Origin: Chelatococcus sp. HY11
GTDB taxonomy: Bacteria; Pseudomonadota; Alphaproteobacteria; Rhizobiales; Beijerinckiaceae
Length of the DNA stretch: 64,000 bases
Assembly: GCF_018398335.1 (NCBI RefSeq)
Contig: NZ_JAHBRX010000001.1
Span: 3,588,001-3,652,000 of the forward strand
Reading direction: 5' to 3'
Positions 55,250-61,284 of this stretch are shown piece by piece. Numbering within the stretch: position 1 is the first letter of the stretch; each line of letters opens with the position of its first letter. The notes beneath the pieces are model-generated. The model was not told where the DNA came from, made no database searches, and saw nothing but the letters and a program-made list of their open reading frames with translations. Made by a program: the position numbers and the translations under genes.

Positions 55250-57058
55250 TCAACCTGGCGCGGCCGCCGCGGCGATGCCGGGCTGGCCCGGGGTGGCCGT
55301 CACCGATCCCGCCGTCACCGATCCCGCCCCCTGGCCAGCGCCCTGCGGCCCGACGATGCGCGGCCCGAGCACCTTGGCCAGCACCTCGTCGCGCGGCCCG
55401 AAGGCCTGCACGCCACCTTCCGCCAGCACCAGGATGGAATCGCACAAGGCCAGTGAATTGGTCTTGTGGCTGATCAGGATGACCGTGCGTCCGGCCGCCT
55501 TCAGCTGGCGGATCGCCGTCATCAGCGCCTGTTCGCCGGCCGCGTCCAGGCTCGCGTTCGGCTCGTCCAGCACCAGGATCGGCGGCGACCCGTAAAGCGC
55601 CCGCGCCAGGCCGACCCGCTGGCGCTGGCCGCCCGACAGCGCCTGCCCGCCTTCGCCGATCTGCGTGTTGTAGCCGTCCGGCAGCCGCTGGATCATCTCA
55701 TGCACGCCCGCCAGCTGCGCCGCCCCCACGATCCCCGCCTCGTCCATGTCGCCGAAGCGCGCGATGTTCTCGGCGATCGAGCCGGAAAACAGCTCGACGT
55801 CCTGTGGCAGATAGCCGAGGAAACGCCCGAGCTGTTCGGGATCCCAATGGCTCAGGTCCGACCCGTCGAGCCGCACGCAGCCCGCCGCCGCCGGCCACAC
55901 CCCGACAAGCGCTCGCGCCAGGCTCGACTTGCCCGCAGCGCTCGGCCCGATCACACCCAGCACCGTGCCGGCATTGACCGCGAAGGAGATGCCCTTCAGC
56001 ACCGGCATGTCCCGCGTCGGCACCCGCACGATCAGGTTTTCGACCGAGATGTCGCCCTTCGGGTCGGGCAGGCGCATGCGCGCCCCCGGCGCCGGCAGCG
56101 CCCGCAAAAGGCCCTGCACGCGCTCATAGGCCGAGCGCATGTTGATCAGCGACTTCCAGTTGCTGATCGCCATCTCGATCGGCTGCACGCAGCGCCCCAC
56201 GATGATCGACGCCGCGATCATCATGCCCGGCGAGATCTCCCGCTTGATCGCCAGATAGGCCCCGACCCCCAGGATCAGGCTCTGCATGAAGGCGCGGTTG
56301 AACTTGATGCCGGCCATCAGCCCGCCGGCGCGGTCCGAGGCCTGCGCCTGGTGGCCGAGCGCGTCGTAGTGGTGCTTCACCCACTTCTCGCGCAGCCGCC
56401 CCACCATCCCCATCGCCTGCAGCACCTCCGCGTTGCGGAAGGTGGTCAGCGCCTGGTTCTGCGCCGTGATGTTGGCCTTCGTCGCCTGGTCCAGCACCGG
56501 CCGTGTCGCCCGGTCGTTGGCGAAGGCCAGCGCCGCCGAGATCAGGGCCGTGATGATCGCCAGGACCCCGTACCAGGGATGCAGCAGCGTCGCCGCGATG
56601 ATGTAGATCGGCACCCACGGCACGTCGCAGAAGGTGATCAGCCCCTGGCCCGTGAAAAACTCCCGGATGCTGTCGACGTCGCGCAGGGCCTGGACATGGC
56701 CAGGCCCGGGCTGGCGCAGCGAGGCGCGCTGCACCGCGTTGAACGCATCCGCGTTCACCTCCTCGTCAAACCGCACCCCGGCCCGCACCAGAAGCCGCGT
56801 CCGCAGGCTCTCCAGCGACGCCGAGACAAGATACAAAATCGCGATCAGGATCGTCAGAACAACTAGCGTCGTCAGGTTCCGGCTCGACAGGACGCGGTCA
56901 TAGACCTGCATCATGTACAACGAACCCGTCAGTCCCAGAAGATTGATGAAAAACGAAAAAATGATCGCCGTCACAAAGGCCGGACGCGTCGCGCGGATCG
57001 CCGCGTTCAAGGCCGTCGGCGCCTTCTTCCCCCCAACCATCATCCCCGCCTGTGACAT
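55250..57058 (-). CDS. Type I secretion system permease/ATPase (PrtD-like)
   Basis: A 602-residue inner-membrane ABC exporter for type I protein secretion. It lacks a C39 peptidase-like domain and opens directly with the membrane domain (FVTAIIFSFFINLLGLTGSL, then YMMQVYDRVLSSRNLTTLVV, the PrtD/LapB-type signature). ATPase motifs are Walker A GPSAAGKSS at 371-379, LSGGQ at 474-478, Walker B ILVLDE at 494-499 and H-loop SHK at 530. The C-terminal ~45 residues are G/A/P-rich. The start at 57058 has GGAG upstream and suits the family better than the longer in-frame start. It would export the RTX-like protein encoded at 61285. Confidence 0.94.
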   Translation of the reverse strand: MSQAGMMVGGKKAPTALNAAIRATRPAFVTAIIFSFFINLLGLTGSLYMMQVYDRVLSSRNLTTLVVLTILIAILYLVSASLESLRTRLLVRAGVRFDEEVNADAFNAVQRASLRQPGPGHVQALRDVDSIREFFTGQGLITFCDVPWVPIYIIAATLLHPWYGVLAIITALISAALAFANDRATRPVLDQATKANITAQNQALTTFRNAEVLQAMGMVGRLREKWVKHHYDALGHQAQASDRAGGLMAGIKFNRAFMQSLILGVGAYLAIKREISPGMMIAASIIVGRCVQPIEMAISNWKSLINMRSAYERVQGLLRALPAPGARMRLPDPKGDISVENLIVRVPTRDMPVLKGISFAVNAGTVLGVIGPSAAGKSSLARALVGVWPAAAGCVRLDGSDLSHWDPEQLGRFLGYLPQDVELFSGSIAENIARFGDMDEAGIVGAAQLAGVHEMIQRLPDGYNTQIGEGGQALSGGQRQRVGLARALYGSPPILVLDEPNASLDAAGEQALMTAIRQLKAAGRTVILISHKTNSLALCDSILVLAEGGVQAFGPRDEVLAKVLGPRIVGPQGAGQGAGSVTAGSVTATPGQPGIAAAAAPG

Positions 57059-57297
57059 CAATCTACGCTCCAATCCCAGGAGCTGCACTTTCCGGCGCAG
57101 CTTTATACCGCGTGAGATCACCCGCGTTATTCAAACGCCTCGCCCCCTCGCGGTGCCCCTCGGTCAATAGGAAAGCGCAACGACTCCATGCACCAGCAAG
57201 GCATTGCCATCTGGCGCGGAAGTCGCTGGCTGGCCAATTCACATCCCGCATGACGCTTGTGTAAAATTCCTGCCTCTACCGAAGATGTGCCGAGATT

Positions 57298-57615
57298 CTA
57301 CAGCTTCAAAACGATATCCTTATTCTTGGCCAGTTCCAGCTTTCTAAGAAGTTCCACGATCGGGCAGGTGCGGTACAGGGACCCCGGAAGACCGCCATCG
57401 CGCAGGAAGAGATGCGTCCAAATGCAGCATTCACCCTTTGATAGACTGACGACTCCACCTTCGATGGTCACTGATATAGAACATTTTTTGCAGGGTACTG
57501 TCTCAACGACGCCATCAAGTGTGGCAATGTCGGATGATCTGCCCATTTGCCTAGCTTCGGATGTCGGAGATGCAGATAGCGCGACCACCATGGCGCGCGC
57601 ATGACGGACCTTCAT
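57298..57615 (-). CDS. Small cysteine-containing protein of unknown function
   Basis: A ~105-residue frame with a cysteine-rich core: VETVPCKKCSISVTIEGGVV, then SKGECCIWTHLF and YRTCPIVELLRKLE. The CxxC and later CC and C residues could bind zinc or iron. No family is recognised. The start is unclear: candidates at 57615, 57591 and 57546 lack strong ribosome sites. It lies 239 bp upstream of the ATPase gene on the same strand. I think it is real because the frame is protein-like and AT-rich intergenic DNA surrounds it. Confidence 0.55.
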   Translation of the reverse strand: MKVRHARAMVVALSASPTSEARQMGRSSDIATLDGVVETVPCKKCSISVTIEGGVVSLSKGECCIWTHLFLRDGGLPGSLYRTCPIVELLRKLELAKNKDIVLKL

Positions 57616-57981
57616 TCACACGAGCTTCTGCCAGGCAATTCATTGCGCCAGCCTTGCATGCAAGGGTGTATTATTTTTACATACCATTGGCAAGTGTCGA
57701 CTATTCGTTTGCCGGCAAGATGCTGTAGCTTATGCCGTGGTGGACAGGGGCAAGGTGTCACGTGATCTGTCGAGGGGAACCAAGCCGGGAAGCTTGGCAT
57801 CGGGAGGAGCGCTGGCAAGCTTTAAAAAAGCAACCGGATGCAGGAGAATGCGGGCCGCTGGCCAACCGGTTCTATCGGGAAGCGCAACCCATAAAACTTC
57901 GCTGAAGAAAGGCGTATTGCGCCAAGGGGCGGCCGCGCATCTGTGGGGCCGCCGGCTTGAGCGCGACGCAAATGGAGCGAT
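57616..57981. other. AT-rich intergenic stretch, no gene seen
   Basis: 366 bp between two small minus-strand genes. Frames here are antisense shadows or short. The section near 57660-57720 is rich in T and may hold the promoter for the downstream small gene and the ATPase. Confidence 0.4.
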
Positions 57982-58281
57982 CTACGCCCGAGCGTTGATG
58001 CCGTTCTCTTCAAGTGCATTTTTCAAGAGAGGGCGAAGGCGGGGACCGCTGCTTGCGGCCCGCAACGGAGATGACGCAACGAGTGCGACGCCATCAATCC
58101 AGGCGATATGGACAATAGTCTCAGCGTATTCCGCATCGATAACGGCAACCCATTCGCTTCCATCTTCACTGACTGAGGAAGATATCTCGAATCGAGGTCC
58201 GACTTTATTCAACACCTTTTCAAGCCAAAGTAGATCCGTAAGATCCTGCTTGCCCGCAGACTTCAAGTGAAGATAGTTCAT
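57982..58281 (-). CDS. Stand-alone copy of the domain heading the 527-residue protein
   Basis: A 99-residue protein, NYLHLKSAGKQDLTDLLWLE onward, with VHIAWIDGVALVAS in its centre. It aligns along its whole length with the first ~100 residues of the protein at 59040: DLxDLxxLExxLxxxG, E-x-G-x-x-W and IxHIAxIDGVxxxAS are shared. No known family comes to mind. ATG at 58281 has GAGG five bases upstream. It belongs to the type I secretion locus and is a candidate partner, chaperone or competitor of the larger protein. Confidence 0.7.
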   Translation of the reverse strand: MNYLHLKSAGKQDLTDLLWLEKVLNKVGPRFEISSSVSEDGSEWVAVIDAEYAETIVHIAWIDGVALVASSPLRAASSGPRLRPLLKNALEENGINARA

Positions 58282-59039
58282 ACTCCCCTCAATCATGAAT
58301 CTACGCGACGCATACCGAATTTTCCAAGTTTACGCGCGATACCAAGATCTTGGCATCGGCAGCTGGCGTGATGCATCCCACTATTCGGAAAATTCCGACT
58401 TTACATAATGCGTTACGTTCAGGTGGAATTTCAGGCGCCCTATCTGTGATGAGCAGGGATAGAGATGGTATTACCTATTTATCTCAGAATTCTAATGGCA
58501 ACCATTTGGACCAACGAGGCGCGGCTTGCGCGGTGAAGCTGTAAGGTCCTCTCAGAATGCTGGACGTAACGAGAAAAAGCCTCGATTCGCGATGGCATAA
58601 TTGGTTGTTAACGGATTGCACTCCCCGATCGTGGCGGGTGCGATTGCACTTGGCTTGCGACACGTCCCCGAATCACTGCGATGCTTCCAAAAACGTCACC
58701 TCCGTCGCCGACACTTTCGTCAGCAGGCACCGGGATGCTGACGGTTTGGGAGCAGCAACAATTAGCCCAGCCGGGCAAAATGGTGCGGAGCGCCGCATGA
58801 TTGAGCCTTCAGTCCAACTTCGCTAAACCCGCTGATCTCACGTAAATGTTTCATATCCATGTCGGCGTAAGCTTGGGCTGTGCCTTTGCTGGCAGTATTT
58901 CATTTTCTTCGCTTCCTCTCCGCCCTCTTCTGGCAGCTCCGGTTAAGGTGAAACGAAATTATGAGACAGATCTTTCGATGGCGCCGATGTCGAGCCTTGA
59001 ATTGGACCAAAGAAGAAAAACGAAGAGCAGCGGGATCGC
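58282..59039. other. 758-bp stretch without a convincing gene
   Basis: Lies between the two minus-strand genes that share a domain. Open frames on either strand are short and have no ribosome sites. Base composition is lower in GC than the enzyme regions of the window. It may hold the promoter of the 99-residue gene or the remains of a gene; I see nothing certain. Confidence 0.4.
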
Positions 59040-60623
59040 TTAAGAGGCGAGCCAGAGCTCTGTGCTCAGGAAGCCGATCAACGTGATGTGAGACCCATCT
59101 TCTGCCGCCAGAGTCGTAAGAACAAAGGTCTTTCCTGTGCCTGAGGAATCGTTGAGATCGGAAGTGGAGTATACGACATCGCCCCCGCCCTGGCCGAATG
59201 CGCCTTTTCCGTCCGCGTCCCGGATATGAATGTTGCGATTGTTGTCCATGAAGTTTTCGACCAGGCTGATCGCACGTGCGTTGGAAACGACAGGATCGGC
59301 TGGCGGATTGTGCTGGCCAGACGTGGGAGGTTGCGGAAGCAAGGTCGGGGGCGGCGACGGATCGTTAATCGGGAGGGAATCGGCCATCCGGTCCGGTACC
59401 GATGGAGAAGGATCCTGAGGGAGCGTGGGCGATGCGATGGGAAAGCGGATTTTTGCTTCGGACGTATCGTTATCGAGGCTCGCAGCACCCAAACGCGCGG
59501 TGCTCGTTACCCATCCGTCCCCGTCAAAGTCCGAGGTGCGATCATCCGCAACCGAATACTCTGGCAAATGGTCGTTCGCGACGAACAGGCTGGCAAACTG
59601 CACTCTCGGCTCGGCTTCGGGTGCGCCGTTACTTCCACGTCCACCGGCGAGCATCTGATCGATCGCCTGCTTTATCGCGTCGCTGATATCTTCGGTACTG
59701 GCGTGAGCCTCAGCTACAGAATCAGCCGTTGCCGCCAAGCTCGCCTCGCCAGCCGCCAAGACCTTGTTGACCAGCTTGCCAACATTGGCCGTAGCCACCA
59801 TTAACGCCCTGTCGTCAACGCTCCCGGCGTCATCGGCTGCTTCAAGCGCACCAGAAGACGTCGCATGCGGGGGAACGACGTGCCGCGCTCTGCCGTCCGG
59901 ACTGGCATCTATGTCCGCCATGCCTGTCCCCGTGCCCGGGGCGACATGGGACGGGTCTGCCATCGCAATGTCCATGGCTATCGATGATGGATCATGGGCA
60001 TCCGTGGATTCGACCGCATGCGGGGAAGGGTTCGATCCGTCGACGACCCCACGCTGGTGGATGGCAGCGGCGAGCGCGGCCAGAAGCACTGCCGCCGCAG
60101 GGAAGGAACCCTGATCCTTCAATCGCGAGGCAGCCGTCGCAACCCAGGCGTGCTTGCTGGTGGCAGGGATCGGAACGCCGGTACTGTAGGAATTATTGAG
60201 ATTCTCGCTAAGGTTGTTGACAAACAGCGGCGCGACGACGCTTGGCAGCAGCGCGGCCGGATGCGCAATGACATTGGATGTCTGGTCTGGAGGCTGCGCG
60301 ACTGGCAGGCGAGATACATGCCGCGTCAGGAAGCTCTCAACGACTTTTCCAAGGGCCCGATCCTGCAGGGCCTCGCCAAAGCCACTCGCGATGACAAAGA
60401 CCCCGTCGATATAGGCGATATGAATAATCGGATCTTCTGTGTCGACGCTTGTGAAGATGAACCACGGGTCTCCTTCATCCGAGCACCCATGCTCCGACTC
60501 GATATTGAGACCGCAGCGCCGCAGCGCGGCTTCGAGGCGCGCAAGGTCGGCCAAGTCCTGGGGAGTCCAGTCCTTGGATTTGCGCCTGAAGAAGTAAAGA
60601 TTCGTTATGAGATTGCTTGCCAT
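59040..60623 (-). CDS. Unknown 527-residue protein with duplicated N-terminal domain
   Basis: Not recognised. Residues ~1-105 form the domain also found alone at 57982. Residues ~174-190 are one hydrophobic segment (FPAAAVLLAALAAAIH), a likely membrane anchor. A long Asp/Ser/Pro/Ala-rich region (~195-445) with PSPSVPD and PSPPPTLLPQPPT stretches follows. The last ~80 residues read VENFMDNNRNIHIRDADGKG, then GGDVVYSTSDLND and end in HITLIGFLSTELWLAS, an acidic-to-hydrophobic end somewhat like type I secretion signals. ATG at 60623 is preferred over the TTG at 60638. It begins 33 bp after the XRE regulator stop and is surely in one operon with it. Confidence 0.75.
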   Translation of the reverse strand: MASNLITNLYFFRRKSKDWTPQDLADLARLEAALRRCGLNIESEHGCSDEGDPWFIFTSVDTEDPIIHIAYIDGVFVIASGFGEALQDRALGKVVESFLTRHVSRLPVAQPPDQTSNVIAHPAALLPSVVAPLFVNNLSENLNNSYSTGVPIPATSKHAWVATAASRLKDQGSFPAAAVLLAALAAAIHQRGVVDGSNPSPHAVESTDAHDPSSIAMDIAMADPSHVAPGTGTGMADIDASPDGRARHVVPPHATSSGALEAADDAGSVDDRALMVATANVGKLVNKVLAAGEASLAATADSVAEAHASTEDISDAIKQAIDQMLAGGRGSNGAPEAEPRVQFASLFVANDHLPEYSVADDRTSDFDGDGWVTSTARLGAASLDNDTSEAKIRFPIASPTLPQDPSPSVPDRMADSLPINDPSPPPTLLPQPPTSGQHNPPADPVVSNARAISLVENFMDNNRNIHIRDADGKGAFGQGGGDVVYSTSDLNDSSGTGKTFVLTTLAAEDGSHITLIGFLSTELWLAS

Positions 60624-60656
60624 GGCCAGCCCAGCCAAGCGCGGGTCGGTAGGCGG

Positions 60657-60962
60657 CTAAGCGCCTTCGCCCTCGAAGAGGATATCATAGGTGACGGGGT
60701 CGTAGAACTTGAGCATGGTCTGCACAAAAAGCTTCAAGTCTATCTTGAGCGCTTTCGACCAAGCGCGGTACCGGTCAGGAGGGATACGACCACGACCGAG
60801 CTCAAGCTGGGATATGAAAGTATAATACTGTGTGCCGACGAGGGCCGCCAGCTCACGCTGGGATAGGCCTACGGCCTCACGTCGCTCCTTGAGCCACCGT
60901 CCGGCGTCGCGTCTGAGCGACTGAACGTCCGAATCATCTAGTCTTTGTGGGTTTCCATACAT
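60657..60962 (-). CDS. Small XRE-family regulator (paralogue of 52344 gene)
   Basis: A 101-residue regulator almost limited to the helix-turn-helix: WLKERREAVGLSQRELAALV and YTFISQLELGRGRIPPDRYR, then AWSKALKIDLKLF and FYDPVTYDILF. The order and spacing match the regulator at 52344, which has an extra coiled coil. ATG at 60962 has GAGG six bases upstream; 60977 is an alternative. It is divergent from the large surface-protein gene at 61285 and leads an operon with the 527-residue protein. It probably controls the 322-bp region between. Confidence 0.87.
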   Translation of the reverse strand: MYGNPQRLDDSDVQSLRRDAGRWLKERREAVGLSQRELAALVGTQYYTFISQLELGRGRIPPDRYRAWSKALKIDLKLFVQTMLKFYDPVTYDILFEGEGA

Positions 60963-61003
60963 CACGCGCCTCGACATGCGACGTTTCCAGCCTTCGGCAA
61001 AGG

Positions 61004-61140
61004 TACTGCACTTGCCCCCGGGGTGCAATATTTGCTGTACGCCGATCGTAGTGATTTTTCTTATAATTCCGGACGAAGTGTTGCATTCTTGCGGTTAACA
61101 ATATCTATCATATTGATTTAAATGGCATTTTATATTTCTA
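61004..61140. promoter_or_regulatory. Divergent AT-rich control region of surface-protein gene
   Basis: The inverted repeat TGCAC (61007-61011) and GTGCA (61023-61027) lies 45-65 bp before the XRE start. Bases 61060-61140 are markedly AT-rich and contain a possible promoter, TTGCGG (61089-61094) and TATTGA (61111-61116), reading towards the surface-protein gene. A leader of about 150 bases then precedes the ATG at 61285. Confidence 0.35.
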
Positions 61141-61284
61141 GAAGCGGCCTTCCTGGAGCATGGGGATATAAAAAACGCTTACTATGCGCTTGTAAGGGTA
61201 TGAAGAACGCTGTATACCCCCGGCTACGGCAGATGCCTCGGCTTGCAGCCTGGCCTGCCCCTTGTGTCTCGAGAGGATCCGTCC

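Noticed and set aside
57737-58270. 177-codon plus-strand frame over the 99-residue gene
   Set aside because: It overlaps the minus-strand gene whose product matches the N terminus of the neighbouring 527-residue protein, and it has no similarity or ribosome site.
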